From positions 1-64,000 of the forward strand of contig CAUYUA010000250.1 in the NCBI GenBank assembly GCA_963575675.1: a DNA stretch of 64,000 nt, in the 5' to 3' direction. Below the pieces are notes generated by a model, which searched no databases, was not told the origin of the DNA, and saw nothing but the letters and a program-made list of their open reading frames with translations. Positions 24,746-34,818 of the stretch are shown here, in pieces. The first letter of the stretch is position 1. Each line of letters opens with the position of its first letter. Source of the stretch: CAUYUA01 sp963575675. GTDB taxonomy: Bacteria > Pseudomonadota > Alphaproteobacteria > Azospirillales > Azospirillaceae. The position numbers were made by a program, and so were the translations under genes.

Positions 24746-25522
24746 TCAAGCTGTAGCGCCCCCATCAATAGCTATGGTGGTTCCCGTAACCCAGCGTCCG
24801 GTCTTTTCCGCCAACAAATAAGCGATGGCGTGACCAACGTCGTCAGGACTGCCGATACCCAGAGGTTGCAGCGCAATCAAGCCGTCATATTGTTCTTTGG
24901 TTAAAGTGGCGCGAACACGCTCAATCAACTCTGTGTCCACGATCGCGGGAGCCACGCAATTCACGCGAATTCCATCCCCTAGAAGCTCAATCGCCAATCC
25001 TTTGGTTGCGGCGATCACGCCTGCTTTGGTGGTTGAATAAACGATATTGCCGGGAGACCCTTTTAATCCGGCGGTGGAGGAGACGAACGCCATAGCGGAG
25101 CCGGGGCCGTGACATCCACGTTGACGGAATCCCCGCGCCAAAGCCAGAACGCTGCCGAGATTGGTGCGAGCAATTTCGTCGAAAAACGAGGCGGAAAAAG
25201 CGCGAATCGGTCGCAACGCCTGCATGCCGCCACAATGAGCGACGCCGTCCAGGGGGCCTGAGCGTCCGCAATATTCTTTGAGCCAGCCGGGAATGGCGTC
25301 GATTTGCGTTAGATCGAAAGGCGCAAGAACATGAGGCTCTCCGTTGGCGGACGGTTCAAGATGATTCAGAGTTTCCGTAAGACGTTCGACATTACGGGCG
25401 TTGAGCGCCAGACGCGCGCCCAAACGGGCCAAGATTCCGGCGGTCGCTCGACCGATCCCGGCGGATGCGCCCGTCACCAGAATATGACGACCGGAAAGAT
25501 CCATGGGATTGTATTGAGACAT
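24746..25522 (-). CDS. Short-chain dehydrogenase/reductase
   Basis: The 258-residue classical SDR has the NAD(P) motif TGASAGIG near residue 15, the catalytic Ser in AFVSSTAGLKG, and YSTTK with the Tyr and Lys. It ends WVTGTTIAIDGGATA, like FabG-type enzymes. Its substrate is unknown; sugar or 3-oxoacyl reduction fits the neighbourhood. The start at 25522 has AAGGA eight bases upstream. The frame remains open further up, but that part translates a family A repeat (FLASRNYKG) and is not coding. It stands alone between hook and histidine kinase genes. Confidence 0.88.
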   Translation of the reverse strand: MSQYNPMDLSGRHILVTGASAGIGRATAGILARLGARLALNARNVERLTETLNHLEPSANGEPHVLAPFDLTQIDAIPGWLKEYCGRSGPLDGVAHCGGMQALRPIRAFSASFFDEIARTNLGSVLALARGFRQRGCHGPGSAMAFVSSTAGLKGSPGNIVYSTTKAGVIAATKGLAIELLGDGIRVNCVAPAIVDTELIERVRATLTKEQYDGLIALQPLGIGSPDDVGHAIAYLLAEKTGRWVTGTTIAIDGGATA

Positions 25523-25584
25523 CAACGCCATCCTTAACGAAAAAAACGACGGGGAAAAGAATGACACAGACTTGCCGAATAAGA

Positions 25585-25690
25585 CCAAATAAAATTGGCC
25601 AAGGACTGCGTTCAGTCGCTCGGACCAAGGACGAGACTCCCCCTTATAATTCCGAGAGGCCAGAAACACAGTTCCCGGCCTCCTTTAACT
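25585..25690. repeat. Degenerate family A repeat (copy 7)
   Basis: Diverged outer ends GGCCAAGGACTGCGTTC and GGCCAGAAACACAGTTCCC flank CCCCCTTATAATTCCG. Both arms are short and partly decayed. Confidence 0.55.
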
Positions 25691-25728
25691 TTATTTGATC
25701 TCACTGTGTTTTTATTCAGATTTGAAAA

Positions 25729-28377
25729 TCAGTTTTCAAAAACATCGGAACGCGCCGGAAAAAAAAGACGAACCGTTGTGCCGCATCCTGGAGAACTCTC
25801 TATTTCCAATCGTCCTCCATGCAAATCAATCAATCCTTTCACCAGAGGAAGACCCAATCCAGACCCTTGCTGATTGCGCGTAAGCAAATTATCAATTTGT
25901 CCGAATTTCTCCAACGCCTTACGAATTCCACTCGACGTCATGCCGATTCCTGTGTCGGTTACAATTATCACAACGCCTCTATTGTTCTCTTCCTGGAACG
26001 ACAATTCCACACGCCCCCCTTCCGGCGTGAATTTGCAAGCGTTGGACAATAAATTTACAACCATTTGTTTCGCCGCGCGCACGTCAGCCCACAAAACAAC
26101 GCCCGGCAACGATCCCGCCATCACCAGCTCCAGCTTGCGGCTTCGCGCCAGGCCCCGCACTAAAGTCAAACAATTCTCCGAAAATCCTCCTAAAGCAATC
26201 GGCTCCGGATAAATCCCCATTTGATTGGCTTCAATCTTCGACAAATCCAAGATATCGTTGATTAAAGACAACAAATGCAAACCGCCAGCATGAACGTCTC
26301 CAGCAAACTCGGCGTATTTCAACTGCCCAATCGGACCAAGAGATTGGTCTCGAATCATCTCCGAAAAACCCAGAACCGCATTCAAAGGAGTCCGCAATTC
26401 ATGACTCATCATCGCCAAAAACTCGGATTTTGAACGATTGGCTTCCTCGGCGGCGCGCATCGCTTGCACCAACTCTTTTTCCATTCTCTTCCGGTCGGTG
26501 ATATCCACCATGACGCCGACAACGCCCGCCACCGTGCCGTCAGGATTATTGTACACCGCCTTGCTGAAAATTACGTCGTGCGAATTGTCTTTGGAGTCAC
26601 GAATCGGGGCTTCATACACCCACACTCGTTCACGCCCCTCCAACAACCTCCGATCAACATCGTCATGCAACCCGGCCAAAGCAGAGTGAGATATGTCGAA
26701 CGTAGACAATCCAACCAATTTTTGTCGCGTCCAACCAGACAATTGTTCAAATGCGGCGTTGCAGCCACGATAACGATAATCAACGTCTTTATAGAAAATC
26801 GGATTGGGAATAGTGTCCAACAATGTTTCAAGGAACAAACGCGCCGCCTCCGCGCGTTGCCGAGCTTCGGCCTCCTGACGCCTCGCCTCTCCTAATGTTT
26901 CAACCAGTCCGGCCAATTCACGCGAGCGCGCTTCCAATAACGCCCGTCCTTGCTCTAGTTCACGTTCGGTGCGCACTCGTTCGGTGACGTCCATCACCGT
27001 TACTTGAACGGCAGGTTGTCCGCGCCAATGAACCAACCGATACAGCGCCGACACCCAAATCGGCGTTCCATCGCGCTGTACGATCTCCATTCGATTGGCG
27101 GGCCGCCCCCCTTTTCCGCTTAGTAAACGATAATGCTGCTCCATCAATTCGATATGATCGACGCTCGGGAAGAAATCCAACAACGTCGCAATCGCAAGAA
27201 CCTCTTCCACCGAGGACAGTCCAAGAATTCGCGCACATGCGTCATTGGCGAACAGCGGCTTGAATTCTCGATGAATGCACACGCCTTGAACGGAACCTTC
27301 GATGAGGTCTCGAAAACGACGCTCGCTCGCCGCCAAATCCTCTTCCATCTTGCGGCGTTCGGATATATCGACAAACCCCGCGATCAGAGCCGGAACCCCA
27401 TTGATCACAACCATGCTGGCCGACACCAGCCCCCAGAACGAACGCCCTCCGTCATCACGCAAATGCAGCTCCAAATCCCGCACCACGCCTTGCTCTCGAA
27501 CGCGATCGATCAACAACATCCGATCATTGGGGTCCGAATAATAGTTGAACGCTGTTTGACCGATGATTTCGGCTCCAGAGACCGACAACATTTCAACGGC
27601 TCTATGATTGGCGGCGATAATCGAATGATCGTCCAAGCGCGTCAGAACCAAACTATAAGGAGCCGTTTCAGCGACCATACGGAATAAGGCTTCGTTCTCA
27701 CGCAACTTGATTTCGTCGCGCTCCTGTTCTGTCAACAACGTATTATAGGCGGCGATTAACTGTCCCAATTCGTCTTCCGACTGCCAATTCACCGACACTC
27801 GCCGCCGCTCGACGCGCGATTGCTTGACGGATTCCATAAACCGAAGCAATGGATTTCCGATGGTCACACGATGCGCCACAATCGCCACAATCGACATTAC
27901 GAGAAGCTGCAACACCGTCAGAGCGATTTGATTCCACGTTTGCCGCCATGTGTTTTCCGTCAGAGCGCGCAGCGAATAAACGAGATGCAGCGTGCCCAAG
28001 TGATGCGTCAAACGCGCTGTTTTAAATTCGATCTCTCTCTTTAATTCGATCACTTTTTGTTCGGTTCGATCGCAATTTCCCTTGCGCACAAATTGAGTCT
28101 GGTTGCGATCCATGATTGTTGCGCATAAAGCAGAACGATCAACTTCAAGCATCCGCAAAATGCCGGATGCAGATTCTCGATCAAAATTCCACAATGGCAC
28201 AGTGAGAGCAATCGCCAATGAATCCGCCTTGATTGCAGCCTCTTTATGCAATATCTCCATACCTTCGCGGTACTGGATCCAAGAAGCAATCCCCGCATAA
28301 AGCGCGGCGCAAACAACCATCGGCACGATCAGCGCAATCACAAACTTCGTGCTAAGTCCTTTGGTGAATGACATCAT
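25729..28377 (-). CDS. Membrane PAS sensor histidine kinase
   Basis: The 882-residue protein has a membrane segment near 10-30, a periplasmic part, a second membrane segment (about 140-165, with VLQLLVMSIVAIVAHRV), a HAMP linker, three PAS units (about 240-350, 365-480, 520-650), a HisKA domain with the phospho-acceptor His in MSHELRTPLNAVLGFSEMI, and a HATPase domain with NLLSNACKF, VTDTGIGM and GSGLGLPLVKG. There is no receiver domain and no response regulator next to it, so its partner is unknown. Signals could be periplasmic or, through PAS, redox or ligand related. The ribosome site is unclear; two adjacent ATG codons are possible starts. Confidence 0.9.
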   Translation of the reverse strand: MMSFTKGLSTKFVIALIVPMVVCAALYAGIASWIQYREGMEILHKEAAIKADSLAIALTVPLWNFDRESASGILRMLEVDRSALCATIMDRNQTQFVRKGNCDRTEQKVIELKREIEFKTARLTHHLGTLHLVYSLRALTENTWRQTWNQIALTVLQLLVMSIVAIVAHRVTIGNPLLRFMESVKQSRVERRRVSVNWQSEDELGQLIAAYNTLLTEQERDEIKLRENEALFRMVAETAPYSLVLTRLDDHSIIAANHRAVEMLSVSGAEIIGQTAFNYYSDPNDRMLLIDRVREQGVVRDLELHLRDDGGRSFWGLVSASMVVINGVPALIAGFVDISERRKMEEDLAASERRFRDLIEGSVQGVCIHREFKPLFANDACARILGLSSVEEVLAIATLLDFFPSVDHIELMEQHYRLLSGKGGRPANRMEIVQRDGTPIWVSALYRLVHWRGQPAVQVTVMDVTERVRTERELEQGRALLEARSRELAGLVETLGEARRQEAEARQRAEAARLFLETLLDTIPNPIFYKDVDYRYRGCNAAFEQLSGWTRQKLVGLSTFDISHSALAGLHDDVDRRLLEGRERVWVYEAPIRDSKDNSHDVIFSKAVYNNPDGTVAGVVGVMVDITDRKRMEKELVQAMRAAEEANRSKSEFLAMMSHELRTPLNAVLGFSEMIRDQSLGPIGQLKYAEFAGDVHAGGLHLLSLINDILDLSKIEANQMGIYPEPIALGGFSENCLTLVRGLARSRKLELVMAGSLPGVVLWADVRAAKQMVVNLLSNACKFTPEGGRVELSFQEENNRGVVIIVTDTGIGMTSSGIRKALEKFGQIDNLLTRNQQGSGLGLPLVKGLIDLHGGRLEIESSPGCGTTVRLFFPARSDVFEN

Positions 28378-28765
28378 GAATCAAAACAAACCCGTTTATA
28401 TGCGTTTGGAACGATAAGTTCGTAAGGTAGGTTTTCTCCATGAAAGCTTTCCGAAAACGATAGAGCATGACACTCACGGAATAGCGTCTTCTTGTCTGTT
28501 TACAACCCACCGCAGCAATCCGTTGCACCCCGAAGGGTTTCTGAAAACTCTCGTTTTGACGCAAGAAAGAAATGCCGACAAGAAAAAAAACACTATTTTA
28601 CCCTTTTGACCGATAAAATGAAAAAACGACACATCGGGGCGGATAAAAAAACAACGCATTAGGAAGGCTCGAAGGCTGGGAACACAACCTCCGACCTTAA
28701 TGAATTATAAAAAACATTATCCCTATGTTAAATAATAAGTAAATAATAAGTAAATAATAAGTAAA
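28378..28765. other. Intergenic region with repeat remnant and tandem repeat
   Basis: It contains a short family A outer end (about 28668-28716, GGCTGGGAACACAACCTCC) and a perfect tandem repeat of 11 bases, TAAATAATAAG, three times (28729-28761). Otherwise no feature is seen. Confidence 0.6.
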
Positions 28766-30829
28766 TTACATTAAACTGCGAAGACACTCATCAAGTTCCG
28801 GAAGAGAGATTGAAAAATCCCAGTCGAAATTCGTTTGAAAAGGATTTCTGTTGCGAACCGTTGAGCCAACAATCTGACGGTATTTTTGCCCCAAACAACG
28901 CGCAATCAATCCATACTGAGGAAGGACAATACGATGATGAGTCAATTCAACAACACTTGCGTTCGATGGAGCAAACATCATCGCCGCCGATCCGCCTCCC
29001 ACAGGCCCAACAATTAAGGACGCTTCGGAAAACATTCGAATTTGCGTCTCTATCGAAAAATCTTCAGGAGAAATCGCCTCAACGCCACACTTCGACAGAT
29101 GCTTCAAAACCTCCGCTTCGTTCAACAAAGATCGCGTCTTCGCATTCCGTCGCGATAAATACAATCTTCGATATGGCGGCGTAGACGAAGAAACCGACAA
29201 AGATTCAAAAACCCGGCGGCGCAACCATTCGGCATAGTGAGGATTCATCTGTTGGTAGCAGTGCGTTGTTGAAGGCAACCATAAACGACGGCATCGCAAT
29301 CGCTCATGAGCAAAGACCGGAACGAACCGACGATGATCAACGCCCAATAGCTCCAATAACCCGGCGATCGGAGGCAGAAGATCAGCGGCGATCAAAACCG
29401 GCATGTCGCTTCGAGACAGAAACGGACTCTGAGCGCAAACCCATACTTTCGAAAGCCAATCAAGAACGCCATGTGAGAAATTTCGATCTCCGCCAAGAAG
29501 AATCGCCTCGTCCTCGAACCTCCGCTCTTGTCCGGACTCCTCCCATAGAACGCGATCGTCAGGAGTGTGACAGATAAAGCCCGGAACCATCGTCAAGCTG
29601 GCGCGCGAATACACATGAAGCCCATCCAAAATCAAAACATCTTCTTCACGCTTGGACGTTGACTCCAATATCACCGTAAAGTTTGCGGGAATCACCGTCG
29701 CATCATCAACTCTCGCAAGAAAAACTTCAGGAAAGTCACACGCAACGCGAGGCCAAGCAGAAGATTCGGTTTCAATGATCTCCGATCGCGCCGAGAGAAT
29801 TCGGTGATAAGGCCAACCACGCGCAGCGCAAAGATCAGCGGCTGGAACAATCCGCAAAGGACGCAGCAACAACGTTGCGCGCCCTTCACATCGAGCCCCC
29901 TTTCGGTGCGCGTCGAGCGCCGCGTCAAGAGCGTCTCCGGGGTGGTCGCGCGCGGCGAAACGAGCCCGACCAAGCTCGAACCATGCGGAAGCGTCGTCGG
30001 GTTTCAGAGCCGTCACACGGGTCAGCGCTTCTTCGGCCTCAGAGAAACGCTTCATCCGTAATAAAGCTCTTCCCAAATCGCGCCACGTCTCGGGATCGTC
30101 GGGAGCGAGGCTCACCGCTTGCCGCCACGCCGCTATTGCGCTTTCCCATTGGTCAAGACTGGAAAAAATGACGCCCGAGTTGGCCAAAGCGCGGACATGG
30201 GCGGGGTTGAGAGCCAACGCGCGCCGACACGCTTCTTGAGCCTGCTCCAAACGATCCAGGCGGTGAAGGATTGCGGCGGCGGCGTCGAGCGCATCGAGAT
30301 CGTCGGGAGCCGCCGCCAGTGCGTCGCGACAGACGTCCCACGCCTCTTCGATCCGGCCAAGGTCGCGAAGCGCATTGGCGCGGTTGATGCGGGCGGCAAG
30401 AAAATCGGGGCGGATGGAGAGCGCGCCAGCAAAAGCGGATTCGGCGGCCTGCATAGCGCCGCGTCGAAGAAGCAGCGCGCCGAGGTTGTTCCAAGCGTCC
30501 GGCTCGATGTCGGAGGCGCAACCATCAGACGGCGTCAGAACCCGACGATAGGCGGTTTCGGCTTCGACATCGCGTCCCATGTCGACCAAGAGATTGCCGA
30601 GGTTGAACCACCCCTCGACCATGGACGGGCGCAAAATCAGAGTTCGCCGAAACAGTTTGAGCGCCGATCCGTCGTCGCCCTTTTGGCGCATCAACACTCC
30701 CAAAAGGCGCAAAGCGTCGGGATCGTCGGGCGTTTCCGCCAATTTTTGGCGGTAGAGGGCCTCCGCTGTTGCAAGATCGCCGTTTTGATGACGTTCAACG
30801 GCTTGATGCAGAATGGATGGTGAGTTCAT
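28766..30829 (-). CDS. TPR protein with GT61-type glycosyltransferase domain
   Basis: The 687-residue protein starts with TPR repeats (about 1-320; AEALYRQKLAETPDDPDALR and similar). The C-terminal part (about 370-680) carries marks of the GT61 (DUF563) family: GVLDWLSKVWVC, RRLYLSRRNAKTRSLLNEAE and IVGPVGGGSAAMMFAPSNAS. GT61 enzymes transfer xylose, N-acetylglucosamine or other sugars. The start at 30829 is the first Met before the TPR text; the longer open frame starts in unrelated sequence. It is followed upstream by a separate glycosyltransferase gene, same strand. Its acceptor is unknown; a flagellar or surface protein is likely. Confidence 0.85.
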   Translation of the reverse strand: MNSPSILHQAVERHQNGDLATAEALYRQKLAETPDDPDALRLLGVLMRQKGDDGSALKLFRRTLILRPSMVEGWFNLGNLLVDMGRDVEAETAYRRVLTPSDGCASDIEPDAWNNLGALLLRRGAMQAAESAFAGALSIRPDFLAARINRANALRDLGRIEEAWDVCRDALAAAPDDLDALDAAAAILHRLDRLEQAQEACRRALALNPAHVRALANSGVIFSSLDQWESAIAAWRQAVSLAPDDPETWRDLGRALLRMKRFSEAEEALTRVTALKPDDASAWFELGRARFAARDHPGDALDAALDAHRKGARCEGRATLLLRPLRIVPAADLCAARGWPYHRILSARSEIIETESSAWPRVACDFPEVFLARVDDATVIPANFTVILESTSKREEDVLILDGLHVYSRASLTMVPGFICHTPDDRVLWEESGQERRFEDEAILLGGDRNFSHGVLDWLSKVWVCAQSPFLSRSDMPVLIAADLLPPIAGLLELLGVDHRRFVPVFAHERLRCRRLWLPSTTHCYQQMNPHYAEWLRRRVFESLSVSSSTPPYRRLYLSRRNAKTRSLLNEAEVLKHLSKCGVEAISPEDFSIETQIRMFSEASLIVGPVGGGSAAMMFAPSNASVVELTHHRIVLPQYGLIARCLGQKYRQIVGSTVRNRNPFQTNFDWDFSISLPELDECLRSLM

Positions 30830-30892
30830 GCGAAGACCGTCCCCAACGAGCCGAATAATCGACGCATGGCCTTTGACTTTTTGCATAAAACA

Positions 30893-30935
30893 AAGAAGGG
30901 GCCGACGATTGGGAACACAGCTCCTGGACTCTTCT
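30893..30935. repeat. Family A outer end (copy 9)
   Basis: GGGGCCGACGATTGGGAAC and ACAGCTCCTGGAC resemble the family A outer end. Short remnant between two glycosyltransferase genes. Confidence 0.45.
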
Positions 30936-30937
30936 TA

Positions 30938-32092
30938 TTATCTCTCATCATTCAGACATCTTTGATAAAGAGCGACCGTATTTTCACCTACTTTCTCAGC
31001 AGAAAGATCACTTTCAATCAATGCTCGACTTGCCTTTCCAAATCGCCGTCGCAAATCCGAATCCACGGCCAATGTCGTCAATGCTTGAGACAACATTTCC
31101 ACGTCATCCGGTGGAACCAAAAGAGCGTTCTCTCCTGCCCGCGCAATTTCACGACATCCAGGAACATCCGTTGCAATCAATGGACGACCACACGCCGCCG
31201 CTTCCAATAGCGATTTCGGCAATCCCTCTCGACGCGACGCCAAAATTGCGATGTGAGCTTGCGCCCAAATCTCTCGAATGGACTCCTGCGGCCCTAACCA
31301 CGACACTCCGGGCAATGTTGACCACGTTCGTAGTGTTTTTTCGGAAATCGCAGTTGGATTTTCAGAATCGCTCGGACCAACCAACCAAAGATGAAGCTCA
31401 ACGCCCATGGTTTGCGCTTTTAGATAGGCGCGTTGATGCGCGTCAACCAAGACCCGCACCCCCTTGTCATCAAGCATTCGACCAACATAGGCGGCGATGA
31501 CGGCGGATGTTTGTGTCGGCTCAGGTTGAGGTTGGTAGAATGTTGCGTCGATTCCCGAACCACGAATAAGAACGGCGCGCTCTGAATGCGTTAGCCCCAA
31601 AGCAATTAAAGTTTGTCGATCGTCTTCGTTTTGAGCAATGACGACGCCGCATTTTCGATTAAGCAAACGTCCCAACATCCAAACCACGGGCGGACGTAGA
31701 ATTTGCGCTTTCCAGCTTTGTGAGATGAATAAAAATCCAAGCCCGGTGAACGCGCTTATCACCACGGGAACTCCGGCCAGCCATGCGGCGACAGCTCCCA
31801 AAGCCACCGGCTTAAGCGCGACATGGTGAACAATATCGGGACGTTCGCGACGGTAAAGGCGAACGATGTCGATAATTGCGCGGAGAGTATCGAGTGGATT
31901 TAGGCTCCGTCGTCGCCATGGCAATGGATGAACAACAAAACCTTCAGCGGCGATTCTCTCCGCATGGCGCGTGACGCGAGTTGCAACGCCGACATGAAAT
32001 CCGGCGTTCTGCGCAGCTCGGGCCATTGGCAAACGATGCGACCAAAAATACCAGTCTTCGGTCACAAGATAGATTAATTTTGGCGATGGCAT
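30938..32092 (-). CDS. Glycosyltransferase family 4 protein
   Basis: The 384-residue GT-B enzyme has the N-terminal acceptor half (YLVTEDWYFWSHRLPMARAA) and the C-terminal nucleotide-sugar half with AYVGRMLDDKGVRVLVDAH, WLGPQESIREIWAQAHIAIL, SRREGLPKSLLEAAACGRPL and the E-x7-E type acidic residues. It resembles the WbpH/PglA-type lipid-linked sugar transferases of the cell-surface polysaccharide pathways. It is probably cytoplasmic and membrane-associated. The start ATG is at 32092 with no strong ribosome site visible. It sits next to the GT61 gene and just beside a fold-back repeat. Confidence 0.9.
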   Translation of the reverse strand: MPSPKLIYLVTEDWYFWSHRLPMARAAQNAGFHVGVATRVTRHAERIAAEGFVVHPLPWRRRSLNPLDTLRAIIDIVRLYRRERPDIVHHVALKPVALGAVAAWLAGVPVVISAFTGLGFLFISQSWKAQILRPPVVWMLGRLLNRKCGVVIAQNEDDRQTLIALGLTHSERAVLIRGSGIDATFYQPQPEPTQTSAVIAAYVGRMLDDKGVRVLVDAHQRAYLKAQTMGVELHLWLVGPSDSENPTAISEKTLRTWSTLPGVSWLGPQESIREIWAQAHIAILASRREGLPKSLLEAAACGRPLIATDVPGCREIARAGENALLVPPDDVEMLSQALTTLAVDSDLRRRFGKASRALIESDLSAEKVGENTVALYQRCLNDER

Positions 32093-32113
32093 GAGAAAAA
32101 CGCCTCTTGCGTC

Positions 32114-32242
32114 TCCTGCACGGTCGTTAGAAAGGCCTAGGGAACTCTGTTCCTAGTCGTAGAGGGTTATAAGGGGAGCTTTCGTTTTTGGCCCGAACGA
32201 CTGGGAACACAGTCCCTAGACCTTTCTAACGACCGTGCAGGA
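32114..32242. repeat. Family A fold-back element (copy 10)
   Basis: Outer inverted arms of 30 bases (TCCTGCACGGTCGTTAGAAA, then GGCCTAGGGA, and its complement at the right end) match at 29 positions. Inside lie the family ends GTTCCTAG and CTGGGAACACAGTCCC and a short AT core. It separates the glycosyltransferase from the chemoreceptor gene and may act as a two-way terminator. Confidence 0.8.
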
Positions 32243-32282
32243 AATATATGTCATCTTTATTCGCCGATCAGGCTTCGAACTC

Positions 32283-34484
32283 TTAAGCCCTCTTAACGTC
32301 CGCAAGAAAGCCCGAGACCTCTAGACTTAACGCAACAGCGTTGGCGGCGAGCATATCGGCGACCTCTCGAACCCGTCCTGCGGCTCGTCCGGTTTCCGAA
32401 GCGGCTTTTGTCACACCGTTAATATTAACAGAGACCTCTTTGGTTTCAGCCGCCGTGTTTTTCACATTGCGACTGATCTCTTGAGTCGCGACTCCCTGCT
32501 CATCAACTGCGGTGGAGATTGTGACGGAAATCGCGCTGATGTCAGAGATCACCTTACTGATGTTATCTATGGCGTCGACGGCTTCCCGGGTGGCGCTCTG
32601 AATCTCTGTGACCTGATGCGCAATATCGTCGGTGGCCTGAGCCGTCTGGTTCGCCAAAGTCTTAACTTCTCCTGCAACGACGGCAAATCCTTTTCCGGCG
32701 TCTCCGGCGCGCGCCGCCTCGATGGTGGCGTTCAGAGCAAGTAAGTTGGTTTGAGTTGCGATGTTGTTAATTAATTGCACCACCTCGCCGATTTTCTGGG
32801 CGGCAGAGGAAAGACCGCCGATTACGGCTCCGGCGCGAGACGTCGCCGCAACGGCAGACTGTGAAATTTTGTTTGATTGCGTTACTCGGTTGCCGATCTC
32901 TGATATCGAGAGCGCCAACTTTTCCGCAGACGCAGCCATAACGAGAATATTGGCGCCGGTATGTTCAAAAACGGTGGAGACGTTCAAACTTTGCCGAGTG
33001 GTTTGCTCTGCCGTCGTCGTCATCGACATCGCGGCCGATTGCATTTCTGTCGCAGCGGTTGACACCGATTTTACGACTTCCATAACTTTACGTTCGAAAT
33101 CTGCGGTCAAGCTGTTGAGCCGATCCATGCGCAGCAATTTGGCTTGGTCTTCGGCGCGTTGCGTTTGAGCCATTTTCTCGGCTTCAATGGCGTTTTCCTT
33201 GAACACTTGAAGAGTGCGAGCCATTAATCCCAACTCGTCGCTGCGATCCCCATCCGGCACGAGAACATCGCGTCGTCCTGAGGCCAGACTTTGCATCACC
33301 GAGGTTATTCGTAGGATCGGTTGACTTAATGAACGACCGAACAAAACGCCGAACAGAACTCCGAAGGTTATTCCGATCACAACAATAAGGCTTAAACTTA
33401 ACAATGCATTGTCGGATGCGCCGTCGGCACGATTTGATGCGTCGGAATTCAAGTGTTTTGCGGTCTCAGTTAAATCTGTGAACAACTGGCGATAGTTTAC
33501 GCTCAGTCCATCCAAGTCTTTTTGCAAGGCGTGAGCTTGCATTTCTGAAGTCACAACGCGTTCGCGAATGGAGAATATGCCCTGATCACCCAATGTTTTT
33601 ATTTTCAGCCGACTCCATAAATCTTGTACGAAGGCGTATTCTCGACGTTCTTCATCATTGTCGATTCGCGCCGAAAAACGTTTCATCACATTATCAACGG
33701 CGCGAAATGTTTTCTCGTATTGAGTGCGTAAAGCCGTTCGTTTTGTTTTTGTTGGCTCGATGACGACGTCGTGACATAGAGTCTGGAGCAAAAATTGGTA
33801 ACGAAGCAACTTATTAGCGTTTTGCAGTCTTGGAAATGCTTGGGTGAATGTGTCGGAAATTACGTTTCCAAGCTGTTCTATAGTGGCGTTTCCGCTCTGG
33901 ATCAGAGTTTTGTTCTTGTCCTCTTGTTCTCCGGAGCGAACTTCCAAGCTGTTGATGATTTTATTCAGACGTTCTTCCAACTGAGTATGCAATATATCAA
34001 TATTTTTAAGAGTGTTGACTGAGGTGGCGATCTCATTAATTTCGCTGCGCCGCGCCGACAACGCGGTTTGAGCTTTGGAAACAACATTCTTTTGAATTTC
34101 ACTTATGCTTGAGATGTCTATATTTGAAGGGTTGTCTTTTATTATTTTTTTAATGCGTATGATCCCCTCCGTTAATTTTCGGTCGTTTTCCATTACTCGG
34201 GTAGAGATCGTCGACAAGACTTCCGTTTCGTCGGTTTCTACGCCGCGCGCCACATCACCGACAAGATCGCGCGAGATTCCGTCGAGATACAATGCGCTTT
34301 CCAGCAGAGGCGAAGCGGTTTCCGTGATTTCATCTAAATTTTTACTGATTATCCATACGAACAACACGCCTGCGCCACCGGTGGCGCCAATTATGCCCGA
34401 CAGCGTTAGCATTCCGGCAAGAAGCCGATTGCGTAAACTACTGTGAAACAGACCTGTCCGCAGGGTTTTGCTAGATTCGGTCAT
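32283..34484 (-). CDS. Methyl-accepting chemotaxis protein
   Basis: The 733-residue receptor has a first membrane segment (about 20-45), a long mainly helical periplasmic sensor domain (to about 365), a second membrane segment (about 366-392), a HAMP domain with DGDRSDELGLMARTLQVFKE, and a cytoplasmic signalling domain with the hairpin tip IEAARAGDAGKGFAVVAGEV. This links a periplasmic signal to CheA/CheW and the flagellar motor. The ligand is unknown. No che genes are in the window. It stands alone between two repeats. Confidence 0.95.
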   Translation of the reverse strand: MTESSKTLRTGLFHSSLRNRLLAGMLTLSGIIGATGGAGVLFVWIISKNLDEITETASPLLESALYLDGISRDLVGDVARGVETDETEVLSTISTRVMENDRKLTEGIIRIKKIIKDNPSNIDISSISEIQKNVVSKAQTALSARRSEINEIATSVNTLKNIDILHTQLEERLNKIINSLEVRSGEQEDKNKTLIQSGNATIEQLGNVISDTFTQAFPRLQNANKLLRYQFLLQTLCHDVVIEPTKTKRTALRTQYEKTFRAVDNVMKRFSARIDNDEERREYAFVQDLWSRLKIKTLGDQGIFSIRERVVTSEMQAHALQKDLDGLSVNYRQLFTDLTETAKHLNSDASNRADGASDNALLSLSLIVVIGITFGVLFGVLFGRSLSQPILRITSVMQSLASGRRDVLVPDGDRSDELGLMARTLQVFKENAIEAEKMAQTQRAEDQAKLLRMDRLNSLTADFERKVMEVVKSVSTAATEMQSAAMSMTTTAEQTTRQSLNVSTVFEHTGANILVMAASAEKLALSISEIGNRVTQSNKISQSAVAATSRAGAVIGGLSSAAQKIGEVVQLINNIATQTNLLALNATIEAARAGDAGKGFAVVAGEVKTLANQTAQATDDIAHQVTEIQSATREAVDAIDNISKVISDISAISVTISTAVDEQGVATQEISRNVKNTAAETKEVSVNINGVTKAASETGRAAGRVREVADMLAANAVALSLEVSGFLADVKRA

Positions 34485-34818
34485 CTTATTTTCCTGATTT
34501 TAAATTATACAGAGACCGACGGGCTCGCAGAGCCCGGGGAAGTTGTGAGCGGGGTTTGACAGTCCTTCGTTGAAGGGTAAAAAACCCCAATAAAAAATTA
34601 AACAGGTCCAAAGGCTGCGTTCCCGGTCGCGAGAAATTATAAAGGAGTGCGATCACCCCTCTTAATCTCTACACTGACAACATCTTATAGCCCGCCGGAG
34701 CGTTGCTTTGCGACAATCAGGAGAGGGCGCTCCTCCCTTATATCCCCTGCAACCAGGAACACAGTCTCTGTATCCGTTTAATCTCTTTTAGATATTGCAC
34801 GCCAAAACACGCGTCACA
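34485..34818. repeat. Intergenic region with degenerate family A element (copy 11)
   Basis: GGGCTC/GAGCCC (about 34529-34543) is a small hairpin upstream of the chemoreceptor. From about 34605 to 34790 lies a decayed family A fold-back (GGTCCAAAGGCTGCGTTCC, GCAACCAGGAACACAGTC). No gene is seen. Confidence 0.6.
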